Below, piece by piece: positions 54,528 through 63,257 of a stretch of DNA of 64,000 bases. The first letter of the stretch is position 1. Each line of letters opens with the position of its first letter. This stretch comes from Pantoea sp. RIT-PI-b (GTDB taxonomy: Bacteria > Pseudomonadota > Gammaproteobacteria > Enterobacterales > Enterobacteriaceae): the NCBI RefSeq assembly GCF_001187905.1, contig NZ_LGIS01000017.1, positions 1 to 64,000 of the forward strand. Reading direction: 5' to 3'. A program made the translations under genes and the position numbers. The notes below the pieces were generated by a model, which was given only the letters and a program-made list of their open reading frames with translations, searched no databases and was not told the origin of the DNA.

Positions 54528-55457
54528 ATGGACAGTCTGAACAGTATGGTGGTGTTCGTGCAGGTGGCGGAAACCCGCAGCTTTGTGGCTGCAGGGCGGC
54601 ATTTAGGGCTTTCCGCCTCGGCGGTGGGCAAAAGCATTGCCCGGCTGGAGGATAAACTTGGCGTGCGGCTATTTCACCGCAGCACGCGCAGCATCACGCT
54701 GACCGCCGAAGGCGCGCTGTTTCTGCAGCGCTGCCGCCGAATTCTGGCCGAAATTGAAGCTGCCGAAAGCGAGCTGTCGCAGGCAGCAGGCCGTCCCGCC
54801 GGGCGTTTGAAACTGAGCCTGCCGATTGTGGGTTCGCTGATCTTGCCGGTGTTAGGCGACTTTATGCAGGCCTATCCGGACATTCAGCTCGATCTCGACT
54901 TCAGCGATCGCGTTGTCGATGTGATTGCCGAAGGATATGACGTGGTGATGCGCGCTGGACCGCCGACGGATTCACGCCTCTCGGCGCGCAAGCTGGGTTA
55001 TGCCTACTCCATCGCGGTGGCCTCGCCAGACTATCTGGCCCGTTATGGTGAACCTAAAACACCCGAAGCGTTGACGCAGCACGCTTGTCTGCACTATCGC
55101 TTTAACACCACCGGTAAGCTGGAGCGCTGGGTGCTGCGCGGCTACGAGGATGAACAGGAGCTGACGCTGCCCACCACCATGATCTGTAACAACATTGAGA
55201 CTCGCGTCTGCTTTGCGCTGCGTGGATTAGGAATCGCCATGCTACCGGATTTCTCGATTCGCGAAGCACTGGCACAAGGTACGCTACGCGAGGTATTAGG
55301 TGACTTCGCCTGCCATCGCAACGTGTTTCACCTGTTGTGGCCCGCCAGTAAACATCCGTCGCCAAAAGTGCGCGCGCTGATCGACTTCCTCAGCGCACGC
55401 GTTTTTCAACCAGAAGCGGATAACGCCGGCCGGGCAGCGATTGGCCGTCGCAGCTGA
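54528..55457 (+). CDS. LysR family regulator
   Basis: 309 residues. HTH residues SFVAAGRHLGLSASAVGKSI and RLFHRSTRSITLTAEGALFL. Effector domain with DVVMRAGPPTDSRLSARKLG, a pattern common in LysR regulators beside efflux or SDR genes. Divergent from the MFS gene. Its last 52 bp overlap the 3' end of a kinase-like gene on the other strand. Confidence 0.85.
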   Translation: MDSLNSMVVFVQVAETRSFVAAGRHLGLSASAVGKSIARLEDKLGVRLFHRSTRSITLTAEGALFLQRCRRILAEIEAAESELSQAAGRPAGRLKLSLPIVGSLILPVLGDFMQAYPDIQLDLDFSDRVVDVIAEGYDVVMRAGPPTDSRLSARKLGYAYSIAVASPDYLARYGEPKTPEALTQHACLHYRFNTTGKLERWVLRGYEDEQELTLPTTMICNNIETRVCFALRGLGIAMLPDFSIREALAQGTLREVLGDFACHRNVFHLLWPASKHPSPKVRALIDFLSARVFQPEADNAGRAAIGRRS

Positions 55458-55990
55458 CGCTGCAACCAGGCAAAGGCGGCCGCCTGGTCTGGATTGCGCG
55501 CATCCAGTTGCAACACCGGACCCAGCGCCATCGGCTGCGCGCTTTCGGCCAGCTTGCGCAGCTCCGGCAAATACTCGGCGCCGGGATGACCGGGCATACG
55601 ATCCGTCAATCGCGACTGATAGCGTGCCACCGCATCATCGGGCGAAATCGCCAGCCACAGCTCCAGCACCCGCGTCACGCCGGCGTGCTGCAATCCCTGC
55701 TGCAATACTTCGCGCGGCTGAAAGCCAAACCAGGCATCGATCACATAGGTGCAGCGCGCCGGGGCTTGCGCCACCACTTTCCAGATCGCCTGGTAAGCAG
55801 CACAGCCCAGTTGTCGATTGCGCTGGCGATCCACCGGCGCAAAGCTGGCCATAAACGGCTCTTTCAGGCTATCCAGCGTCAGCACCGGCAAGCCGAACTG
55901 CTCGGCCAGCGCGCGCGTCAGGGTGCTTTTGCCCGACGCCGGAATGCCATTCACCAGCACCACCACCTTCTCTTCAGTGTCGGTTGTCAT
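55406..55990 (-). CDS. P-loop kinase-like protein in PTS operon
   Basis: 194 residues. Walker A VLVNGIPASGKSTLTRALAE near the N-terminus, then LPVLTLDSLKEPFM, YVIDAWFGFQPREVL and a helical C-terminal half. This is the small nucleotide-kinase fold, but the substrate is unknown. Start overlaps the EIIA stop by four bases, so it is part of the PTS operon and its last gene. The 3' end runs 52 bp into the opposing LysR gene. It may phosphorylate the transported sugar or a protein partner (speculative). Confidence 0.8.
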   Translation of the reverse strand: MTTDTEEKVVVLVNGIPASGKSTLTRALAEQFGLPVLTLDSLKEPFMASFAPVDRQRNRQLGCAAYQAIWKVVAQAPARCTYVIDAWFGFQPREVLQQGLQHAGVTRVLELWLAISPDDAVARYQSRLTDRMPGHPGAEYLPELRKLAESAQPMALGPVLQLDARNPDQAAAFAWLQRQLRRPIAARPALSASG

Positions 55991-56424
55991 AGGATGTCTA
56001 TCACCTCCGCGGCACTGCTGGCGTTGCGCAGTCGCACCAGCGTCTCTTCATCTTCCAGCAGCGTCACAATCGCGCGAATGCCCTCTTCAATGTGGGCATT
56101 GCTATCACGCGCGCCGAACATAATCACGATGTCGGCTTTGTCGCTGCCGTCGAACGAAATCGGCTCATCCAGCACAATCATGCTAAAACAATCTTTCAGC
56201 ACGCCGGTTTCTGGCCGGGCGTGAGGGATGGCAATGCCCTCTTCAAACACGTAGTACGCGCCATGTTCCAGCGTATTGGCGATCACCGCTTCCGGATAGC
56301 TGGCTTTGATGTAACCGCCGTTGACCAGTGGAAGCGCAGCCAGCGCAATCACCTCGCGCCAATCCCTGGCGCTGATCCCCACCTGAATCGCACTTGCCTC
56401 CTGCAGCAGCTGTTTAATACTCAT
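55987..56424 (-). CDS. PTS EIIA component, UlaC/SgaA (L-ascorbate family) type
   Basis: 145 residues. Phosphoryl-accepting His lies in FEEGIAIPHARPETGVLKD. The family, fructose/mannitol EIIA superfamily, covers SgaA/UlaC, and sequence around it (YVFEEGIAIPHARPE and ADIVIMFGARD) parallels UlaC. It passes phosphate from HPr to the EIIB at 59 kb. AGGAGG site before ATG. Overlaps the next gene by four bases. Confidence 0.85.
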   Translation of the reverse strand: MSIKQLLQEASAIQVGISARDWREVIALAALPLVNGGYIKASYPEAVIANTLEHGAYYVFEEGIAIPHARPETGVLKDCFSMIVLDEPISFDGSDKADIVIMFGARDSNAHIEEGIRAIVTLLEDEETLVRLRNASSAAEVIDIL

Positions 56425-56432
56425 ACTGCCTC

Positions 56433-56702
56433 CTAAATTGATTTGCGAATGGTGTTGCGCAGTTCATCAATTTTGACAAACAGCGGATCAATTTCCTGAC
56501 GAAAACGACGGCTTTTAGCAAAGATATTTAATGCACGATTATACTCTAGCATTAATTGTTTTTGCGTATCTGTCGCCTGCGGATTATTTGCCAGCTGTTG
56601 CTCTAGCTGGCTTATTTTACCGCTGATGGTTTCAGCCTGAAGATCTATTTCCTGTGAATCCTGGCTCTTATTATCCGAGCCCTTTTTCAAGAATCCAAAC
56701 AT
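56433..56702 (-). CDS. small coiled-coil protein in PTS operon
   Basis: 89 residues with AGGAG before the ATG. Charged start FLKKGSDNKSQ, then two helices likely to form a coiled coil (ETISGKISQLEQQLANN and IDELRNTIRKSI). A central NIFAKSRRFRQEIDP is also helical. No signal or membrane segment. It lies between the aldolase and EIIA genes in a tight operon, so it may be a scaffold or regulator for these proteins. I do not recognise a family. Confidence 0.7.
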   Translation of the reverse strand: MFGFLKKGSDNKSQDSQEIDLQAETISGKISQLEQQLANNPQATDTQKQLMLEYNRALNIFAKSRRFRQEIDPLFVKIDELRNTIRKSI

Positions 56703-56764
56703 AGCGTCTCCTGCCCCGAATGGCGCCGGGCACCTCAGGTTATTACGTCATGAGTGAGTCGGAA

Positions 56765-57607
56765 TTAGCGGAACAGCTGAATCTTTTCTACCAGAACATT
56801 GGTCACCGCGTCGTTAGCTGGCACAAGGAAATTGCGCACGCTATCGTTGACCTTGCCCTTTTCAAACGTCTGCTTACAGTTGGCTACCCACTGCACATTC
56901 ATCTCAGTGCCGACATTCACTTTCTCGATGCCGCTGCGCACCGCAAGACGCATGTCTTCATCGCTGACGCCGGTGCCACCGTGCAACACCAGCGGCGTAT
57001 GCGTGGCGTCAGTGATATCCGCCAGGCGCTGATGCTGAATGTGCGCTTTGCCGGTGTACAAGCCGTGTACCGTGCCGATGGAGATGGCTAACATGTCGAC
57101 GCCGGTCTCCTCCACGAAGCGTTTGGCATCGTCTACCGTGGTGAAAGCCGTTTCGCTCATCGCCACCACTTTGCCATCTTCAGAGCCGCCAATGGCGCCA
57201 AGCTCCGCTTCCACCGAGACATCCAGCGGACGTGCCATATCAATAACCCGACGCGTATTGGCAATGTTCTCTTCAATCGGTAAATGTGAGCCGTCGTACA
57301 TAATCGAACTGAAGCCGGCATCCAGGGCGGTTTGAATCGCGGCTAAATCGGAACAGTGATCGAGATGCAAGCAGGTTGGGACATTGCGGCTCTCTGATAA
57401 TGAACGAATGGCATCCACCAATAATTTATGTCCCAGATATTTCGCGGTGCCGGTAGATATCTGAATCATTAATGGACTATTGGTTTTTTCTGCCGCGCTA
57501 AAAAAGGCCGGCAACATCTCCAGGCAGTGCAAATTAAAGGAACCCAGCGCTTTAAAATCACGTTCTTTAGCCACCTGTAACAGATCGGTAAAGTTATAAA
57601 GTTTCAT
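56765..57607 (-). CDS. class II ketose-bisphosphate aldolase (GatY/KbaY/Fba type)
   Basis: 280 residues from the ATG with GAGGAA upstream; this overlaps the EIIC end by 14 bp. Zinc and catalytic motifs: CLHLDHCSDL, EAELGAIGGSEDGK, IGTVHGLYTGKAHI and PLVLHGGTGV, all intact. Family members cleave fructose-, tagatose- or related ketose 1,6-bisphosphates to dihydroxyacetone phosphate and an aldehyde. With the PfkA-like kinase in the same operon it should act on a bisphosphate made from the PTS product. Confidence 0.9.
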   Translation of the reverse strand: MKLYNFTDLLQVAKERDFKALGSFNLHCLEMLPAFFSAAEKTNSPLMIQISTGTAKYLGHKLLVDAIRSLSESRNVPTCLHLDHCSDLAAIQTALDAGFSSIMYDGSHLPIEENIANTRRVIDMARPLDVSVEAELGAIGGSEDGKVVAMSETAFTTVDDAKRFVEETGVDMLAISIGTVHGLYTGKAHIQHQRLADITDATHTPLVLHGGTGVSDEDMRLAVRSGIEKVNVGTEMNVQWVANCKQTFEKGKVNDSVRNFLVPANDAVTNVLVEKIQLFR

Positions 57608-58967
57608 GGAGCTTTTCCTCATGGGATTTAGACTTGGTGGATTTTCCGTTAACAAACCAGGCGATAAGGGTAATAAAGGCAATAAACAGCGCGACGAATA
57701 GCCAGTTATTCTGGAATGCGTGGCCGAGCACCAGACCGGTACTGATCACATCCGAATCACTGAAGGTGACGCCGGTAAAACCGTAGCTTTCCAGCATCGG
57801 CACCAGAATCGCCGGCAGGAAGGTGATGAACAGACCGTGAACGAAACCACCGATCATCGCACCGCGACGTCCGCCGAGCGCATTACCAAATACGCCTGCG
57901 GTGCCACCGGCAAAGAAGTTGGTCAGCAGGCCAGGCAGAATCATCGCCAGACCAAACATCGGGAACACCAGCATGCCGACTACCGAACCCATGGTGGTGG
58001 CGAGGAAGCCGACAATCACCGCGTTCGGGGCATAGGGGAACATCACCGGGCAGTCGAGCGCCGGTTTAGCATCGGGCACCAAACGCATGGCAATACCGCG
58101 GAAGGCTGGCACCAATTCGTTCAGCAGTAGGCGCACGCCGCTGTACAGCACGAACACGCCGCACACGAACTGAATTGACTGCATAAAGGCATACATCAAA
58201 TAGTTCATGCCGTTGCTGTACTGGCCGATAAATTCCGGACCGGCTGCCACAGCGGGAATCAGGTACATCGGTACCATCACCACCGCCATCGACAGATAGG
58301 TGTCCTGCAGGAATTTAAAGTTGTCGGGCAGTTTGAGATCTTCAGTAGAGCGCGAGCCTTTGCCCACCACCTTCGCTACCGCCGCCGTCAGCAGGTAGCC
58401 GATGGTGCAGAAGTGGCCGAGCGCCACGTCATCGGAGTCAGTAATGCGGCGCACCACCGGTTGTGCCAGCGCGGGCATCACCACCGCCATAATGCCGCCG
58501 AAGATGCCGCCGGTAAGGATCAGAGGTAAACCTGTCAGCCCCGCTTTATAGCCAATCACCGCACCGATTGTCGCCATCCACAGCAGCGCCTGACCGGTCA
58601 GGAAGATGTATTTGAACGGTGTCAGACGCGCAATGATGATATTGACGATAAAGATCACCAACAGCGTCAGCGCCACTTCTGAACCCAGCTCGCGGTTAGC
58701 TAACCCGGCGATGGCGGCAACGTCGGTGATATAACCCTGCATGCCAAAACCGTGGGTAAAAATGGTGTTGAGGAAGGTCAGCGTGCCAACAATAATGTTG
58801 ATACCGGCCATCATAATTAAGAAACCGAGCAGGGTTTTAAAGGTGCCTTCCACCACCTTTCCCGCCGATTTTTTTTGCAGTAGCAGACCAATCAGGGCAA
58901 TAAAGGCGATCAATATTGATGCCTGCCCTAATAGATCTTTTACCAGGAAGTCGATCACACTATTCAT
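57594..58967 (-). CDS. PTS EIIC component, UlaA/SgaT (L-ascorbate) family
   Basis: 457 residues, about eleven membrane segments. RSTEDLKLPDNFKFLQD, YSGVRLLLNELVPAFRGIA and FPYAPNAVIVGFLATTMGS parallel UlaA, placing it in the L-Asc family rather than glucose or fructose type. The start ATG overlaps the EIIB stop by 8 bp. No ascorbate lactonase (UlaG) or decarboxylase (UlaD) is near, so the substrate is probably not ascorbate. Confidence 0.85.
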   Translation of the reverse strand: MNSVIDFLVKDLLGQASILIAFIALIGLLLQKKSAGKVVEGTFKTLLGFLIMMAGINIIVGTLTFLNTIFTHGFGMQGYITDVAAIAGLANRELGSEVALTLLVIFIVNIIIARLTPFKYIFLTGQALLWMATIGAVIGYKAGLTGLPLILTGGIFGGIMAVVMPALAQPVVRRITDSDDVALGHFCTIGYLLTAAVAKVVGKGSRSTEDLKLPDNFKFLQDTYLSMAVVMVPMYLIPAVAAGPEFIGQYSNGMNYLMYAFMQSIQFVCGVFVLYSGVRLLLNELVPAFRGIAMRLVPDAKPALDCPVMFPYAPNAVIVGFLATTMGSVVGMLVFPMFGLAMILPGLLTNFFAGGTAGVFGNALGGRRGAMIGGFVHGLFITFLPAILVPMLESYGFTGVTFSDSDVISTGLVLGHAFQNNWLFVALFIAFITLIAWFVNGKSTKSKSHEEKLHETL

Positions 58968-59274
58968 GATTAGCAACCTTTAAGTTACGTTCTTTCATAA
59001 ACGCCACGATTTTTTCTTCAATTTCCGCTTTATCAGTGAGCTTATTGAGAATAATCACCCGCTTAATTTGTTCCGGGCTGGCATCGGCATTTAACACATC
59101 AGCGAAGGCTTTCTGGGTTAAAATCATGTCGGATTTAAAGGCGTTGGCTTCAGAAATGGTGGTGTGATCGATATCAGCATCGATTTCGAGTTTCTTTAAT
59201 ACCGACTTGGCGCTCATCTCAATCGCAAAGCTAGAACCCAGACCACATCCACAGACACATAATATTTTCAGCAT
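58960..59274 (-). CDS. PTS EIIB component, UlaB/SgaB type
   Basis: 104 residues. The active cysteine is in LCVCGCGLGSSFAIEMS near residue 8-10, in the standard P-loop of lactose/ascorbate-type EIIB. GAGGAA before the ATG. Its phosphate goes to the sugar through the EIIC that follows. Confidence 0.9.
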   Translation of the reverse strand: MLKILCVCGCGLGSSFAIEMSAKSVLKKLEIDADIDHTTISEANAFKSDMILTQKAFADVLNADASPEQIKRVIILNKLTDKAEIEEKIVAFMKERNLKVANHE

Positions 59275-59284
59275 GGCTATTTCC

Positions 59285-60265
59285 TCACAGAATTTGCAGT
59301 TGTTTAGCGAGTTTATAATGATGCCCTTCAGTATCGACCAGGCGTTTTTTCATGCTTATTAAATCAATCGGAATCGGTCGATTACTGCCATTAATAATCA
59401 CCGCTTTATTGCGCATTCCCGACTGAATACAACGCGCGACTTCACTGGCCATAATGGTGCCCTGGTAAATCTCTTCACAGGTAGGGTCGCCATTACGCAG
59501 GCCGTAACCGATAATGGTTTTACGAATACGGACACCGATTAACGGTTCAATTTGTTTAATTAAGGTGTCGATAGCACCCTGGAAGCCCGGTGAATATTCA
59601 CGGGTATAGCCTTCCGAGCACAAAATAATCACGCTGTTCTGCGCGGCCAGCCGCTGCGTGATACGCTCAGCCAGCTCCTGCGGCGCAATCTGGCATTCGG
59701 GGATCAGCGCGAAATCCGCATTAGACTTGATCGCCGACTGCAGGGTTAATTCGCCGCAATAGCCACCGAGCAGCTCCACCATAAATACGCGACCGGTTAA
59801 CGCACGCCCGGTATTGCGTAATTTCGCCACCTCTTTTAATACCTGCTCGCAGGCGGTGGAGAATCCAATACTGTAATCACTGCCAAATACGTCATTATCG
59901 ATGGTCATGCCAACGCCGAAACAGTTGACACCAAATTCGCTTAGCGTATGCAGGAATTGCAATGAACCATCTCCGCCGGCCATAATTAACACATCAATAC
60001 GCAGCGACTTAAGGTGTTTAGCAATGCTCTCATATTCGGGCCGAATTAATTTTTTGCTGGTGCGTCCCGACTGCATTACCGGAATAGCGGCAATGGCATA
60101 ATCCACTAAATCGCGCTGGGATATTTCCTGGTGATTATTTTCCAGCAGACCGGGTATGCCGCCATTGAATAACACCATTTCCGCCTGCGTTAAGCGCGAT
60201 ATTTGGTACACAAAGTTATTAATCCCGGTGACATCGCCACCGCTGATCACCATGCCAATTCTCAT
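59285..60265 (-). CDS. PfkA-family sugar-phosphate kinase
   Basis: 326 residues from ATG 60265, which has AAGGG eight bases upstream. ATP-dependent phosphofructokinase pattern: MVISGGDVTGINNFVY (GGDAPGMN in PfkA), MAGGDGSLQF, and the base MTIDNDVFGSDYSIG with catalytic Asp. GGDGS predicts ATP rather than pyrophosphate. MTIDND replaces PGTIDND and GYGLRNGDPT replaces GHIQRGGSP, so the sugar site has diverged. First gene of the operon with PTS and aldolase, so it probably adds the second phosphate to a PTS-delivered ketose phosphate. A perfect CRP site is 136 bp upstream. Confidence 0.85.
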   Translation of the reverse strand: MRIGMVISGGDVTGINNFVYQISRLTQAEMVLFNGGIPGLLENNHQEISQRDLVDYAIAAIPVMQSGRTSKKLIRPEYESIAKHLKSLRIDVLIMAGGDGSLQFLHTLSEFGVNCFGVGMTIDNDVFGSDYSIGFSTACEQVLKEVAKLRNTGRALTGRVFMVELLGGYCGELTLQSAIKSNADFALIPECQIAPQELAERITQRLAAQNSVIILCSEGYTREYSPGFQGAIDTLIKQIEPLIGVRIRKTIIGYGLRNGDPTCEEIYQGTIMASEVARCIQSGMRNKAVIINGSNRPIPIDLISMKKRLVDTEGHHYKLAKQLQIL

Positions 60266-60400
60266 TGTCATCACCCTTCATGCTGTGCGTCTGATATTCA
60301 TTCTTCCGATTAACCGACTTGTTATTTGCAACGGATGTCACACTTTTGCCATGAATTTCCCTATTGAGATCGTTGACAGCGCTTTTTGATGACTTAATTT

Positions 60401-60416
60401 TGTGATTTAAATCACA
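60401..60416. promoter_or_regulatory. perfect CRP site
   Basis: TGTGATTTAAATCACA is a full palindrome with both consensus arms. In the divergent region between the PTS operon and dld; closer to the former. The rest of 60275-60700 is AT-rich with no other clear element. Confidence 0.85.
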
Positions 60417-60700
60417 TCCACATTTCAGTCTTTTGATAACAATATCTACCAAAATCATACTGTTATATTTAAATCAGCCAGCTAAACTTACCGGTATAAT
60501 TAACGCCGCTAACGCTCGTTTTCTTTCGATCTATTTTGTGATTTCCCGCGCATTTTTATCGTTCACTGACATTTATTCCGTAAAAGATAAAGGGATAATG
60601 ATTGCGTGCGTTATTTCCCTGCCAGTGCCAGTCAATGATTGACTCAATGCGGCTGCGCTTGTCCAATACCGTGGCGGATAAAGAATAAATAAGAGAGAAG

Positions 60701-62395
60701 ATGAGCATGCAGAAGGAAATGTTGCGTGAGTTGGCTGACGTGGTGGGTGACAAGCAGTTATTAACCCATGCTGATGATAAAGCCTGGTATATAAAAGGGT
60801 TCCGCGTCGGACGTGGCGAAGCGCTGGCGGTGGTGTTACCGCAAAGCTTATTACAGCTTTGGCAAACGTTGCAGGTGTGTGTGGCGCACGACGTCATCGT
60901 ACTGATGCAGGCCTCGAATACCGGCGTCACCGGTGGCTCCACGCCCGACGGCAACGATTACGATCGCGATGTGGTGATCATCAGCACCCGCCAGCTTCAA
61001 GGTGTGCAGGTGATCGATCAGGCGCGTCAGGTGATTGCGTTTCCCGGTACCACCCTCACCGAACTGGAGCACACCTTGCAGCCACTGGGCCGCGAGCCGC
61101 ATTCGGTGATTGGCTCGTCCTGCATCGGCGCGTCAGTGGTGGGCGGCATCTGTAATAATTCCGGCGGTTCGCTGATTCGCCGCGGCCCGGCCTTTACCGA
61201 GAAGTCGCTGTTCGCGCGTATTCATGACGATGGCCGATTAGAGCTAGTCAATCACCTGGGTATTGCGTTGGGCGAGACGCCGGAGGCAATGCTGGACGCG
61301 CTGACGCAGCAGCACTATCAAACCGGCGAGCAGCCCGACTGGCAGGGGAAAATCTGGGCTGATGATTACGCCGATCGCCTGCGTGACGTCGCGGCAGACT
61401 CTCCGGCACGCTTTAACGGTGACCTGCGCTACCTGCACGAAAGCGCCGGCAGTGCGGGAAAAGTGGTGGTGTTTGCCGTGCGCTTGCCCACCTTCGAAGC
61501 CAGTGCCGGCAGCGATACCTTTTACATCGGCACCGATGATGAAAGCGTGCTGGTTGAACTGCGGCGTTATCTGTTAACCCGCATGAGCGAGTTACCTCTG
61601 CAGGCGGAATATATCCATCGCAACGCCTTTGATTTGACGGTGCGCTACGCCAAGCATATGTATCTGGCAATCCGCAAACTTGGTCCGCAGGCGATTCCAC
61701 AGATGATGGCGAAGAAAGCCAAATGGGATGTGCGCGTCAGTCACCTGAAATTCCTGCCACGCAATTTTGTTGATCGGATGCTGCAATGCTTTAACCAACT
61801 GACGCCGAGCTTTATCGCGCCGCGCATCATGGCTTACCGCAGCGAGTATCAACACCATTTGATGATTAAAGTCGAGTCGCAGCAAACCGCTGAACTGCAA
61901 GCGCTGTTGCAGTCATTCTTTGCAGAGCACGCGGGCGGCTTTTTCCACTGCGATGCACGTGAAGCGGCGGATGCGTTTCTGGTGCGTTTTGGCGTGGGCG
62001 GCTGCACCATCTCCTACTGTGATGCGCTAGGCTACAACCCCAACGAGCGGCTGGTGGCCTTCGACGTGGCGCTACGGCGAAATGATGATGTGTGGCGCCT
62101 GACGCTGCCGGATCACCTGGCGATGCAGGTGCAGGTCGATTCATGCTGCGGGCACTTCTTCTGTTTTGTGAATCACCAGGATTACGTGCTGAAACCGGGC
62201 TGCGACGCCAAAGTGTTTAAGGAAGAGGTGAAGCAGTATCTGGAGCAGCGCGGGGCTAAATATCCCGCCGAGCACAATGTCGGACATCTGTATGAGGCTT
62301 CATGCGAGCACGTTGAGCACTGGAAGCAGCTCGATCCTACCAATAGTTGCAATCCGGGAATTGGCAAAACCAGTAAGAAGAAGTTTTGGCGATAA
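60701..62395 (+). CDS. dld: quinone-dependent D-lactate dehydrogenase
   Basis: 564 residues (E. coli Dld 571). FAD-binding part: VLMQASNTGVTGGSTPDG, SSCIGASVVGGICNNSGGSL. The membrane-binding region with clustered basic residues (RKLGPQAIPQMMAKKAKWD) and C-terminal NVGHLYEASCEHVEHWKQLD are characteristic. It oxidises D-lactate to pyruvate at the inner membrane and reduces the quinone pool. ATG 60701 or 60707 could start. Divergent from the PTS operon. Confidence 0.95.
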   Translation: MSMQKEMLRELADVVGDKQLLTHADDKAWYIKGFRVGRGEALAVVLPQSLLQLWQTLQVCVAHDVIVLMQASNTGVTGGSTPDGNDYDRDVVIISTRQLQGVQVIDQARQVIAFPGTTLTELEHTLQPLGREPHSVIGSSCIGASVVGGICNNSGGSLIRRGPAFTEKSLFARIHDDGRLELVNHLGIALGETPEAMLDALTQQHYQTGEQPDWQGKIWADDYADRLRDVAADSPARFNGDLRYLHESAGSAGKVVVFAVRLPTFEASAGSDTFYIGTDDESVLVELRRYLLTRMSELPLQAEYIHRNAFDLTVRYAKHMYLAIRKLGPQAIPQMMAKKAKWDVRVSHLKFLPRNFVDRMLQCFNQLTPSFIAPRIMAYRSEYQHHLMIKVESQQTAELQALLQSFFAEHAGGFFHCDAREAADAFLVRFGVGGCTISYCDALGYNPNERLVAFDVALRRNDDVWRLTLPDHLAMQVQVDSCCGHFFCFVNHQDYVLKPGCDAKVFKEEVKQYLEQRGAKYPAEHNVGHLYEASCEHVEHWKQLDPTNSCNPGIGKTSKKKFWR

Positions 62396-62404
62396 ATGTA
62401 GCAT

Positions 62405-63153
62405 CAGCAGCCAGGTCGCCATAAATGGCGTAATGCTTGTCAGTTAAGCAGCGTACTGGCTCCGCAGGGGTTCCGCCCGCTAAGCATCCGGCAGTTTCAG
62501 AATGTGTGAAGCCGGCGGCCGGGCTAAGGTCCGAAGGCGCGGACCTTAGCAATCCGCGCCTGCGCCGTCCTCGCTGTTCCCTCGCTTATCACTCCGGCCT
62601 GACGGACCGCGCGGATTCGCCATCCCTGCCTCATGCCGCGCTTTCGCCGACGTCGTGTCGGCTCATCCTGGCCGTCCCTCTGCGCTCGGCGCTGCGGATA
62701 GCGCTCAACACCGTCGCCTGTCATTACCGCATCTGATTTGAAATTTTGCTGGCTGAAGATTGTGGGTTACCTGGTCGCCATGAATGGCGACACTACAGGC
62801 GTGACAGCGATGGTGATTCAGGAATAGGCATTGATGCTGCAGCGCGGGTGTTGAGGCGACATCCCAGCCCGCTGAGCGAGTGAGGGATTCCAGGGCGAGC
62901 CGCAGGGATGCGGCGAGAGGCGGCGCTGAGCAGGAGCGAATCGCCGCCGGTCCGTCAGGAATCGCGAGGGAGCGAAGGCACCGCGAAGCGGCGGGATGGG
63001 CTGGCGCAGGGCCCGGGAGTGCAGAGGGCGCGGCCAGGCGTCCTCTGCTCGGTCGCCGCACGGCATAGCTGAAACTGCCTCAGCCGATGGCGAACGAAAG
63101 TCGCTCAGCGCTTAACTGATCGGCATTACGCCATAAATGGCGATCCTACGGTT
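62405..63153. repeat. long inverted-repeat region, GC-rich, non-coding
   Basis: The ends are inverted copies: GTCGCCATAAATGGCGTAAT and TCAGTTAAGC on the left recur inverted as GCTTAACTGA then ATTACGCCATAAATGGCGAT on the right. Inside, GCAGTTTCAG (left) faces CTGAAACTGC (right), and CCTGACGGACC faces GGTCCGTCAGG. A central GTCGCCATGAATGGCGAC hairpin sits at about 62777. The region looks like two related ~350-bp elements head to head. Frames inside have no ribosome sites and read as low-complexity peptides. It fills the gap from dld to yceI. Confidence 0.7.
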
Positions 63154-63165
63154 ATTTAGCGGGAT

Positions 63166-63203
63166 TTCGTAGGGTGCGCATTCATGCGCACCTGGTCACC
63201 ATC
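63166..63203. repeat. GTAGGG-type intergenic hairpin repeat, copy 2
   Basis: TTCGTAGGGTGCGCATTCAT then GCGCACCTGGTCACCATC; inverted copy of 45971-46008 with two differences. Confidence 0.75.
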
Positions 63204-63257
63204 AATGCGCGTCCTGGCGGATTAATAGCGATTGTGACTCAGCAAACATCGATGCGA

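Noticed and set aside
62437-62736. 99-codon ORF in the dld-yceI gap
   Set aside because: It lies wholly in the inverted-repeat region, has no ribosome site and reads as Arg/Pro/Ser-rich low complexity.
62705-63068. Minus- and plus-strand ORFs of 60-118 codons in the same gap
   Set aside because: They are products of GC-rich repeat DNA with few stops; no family features on either strand.
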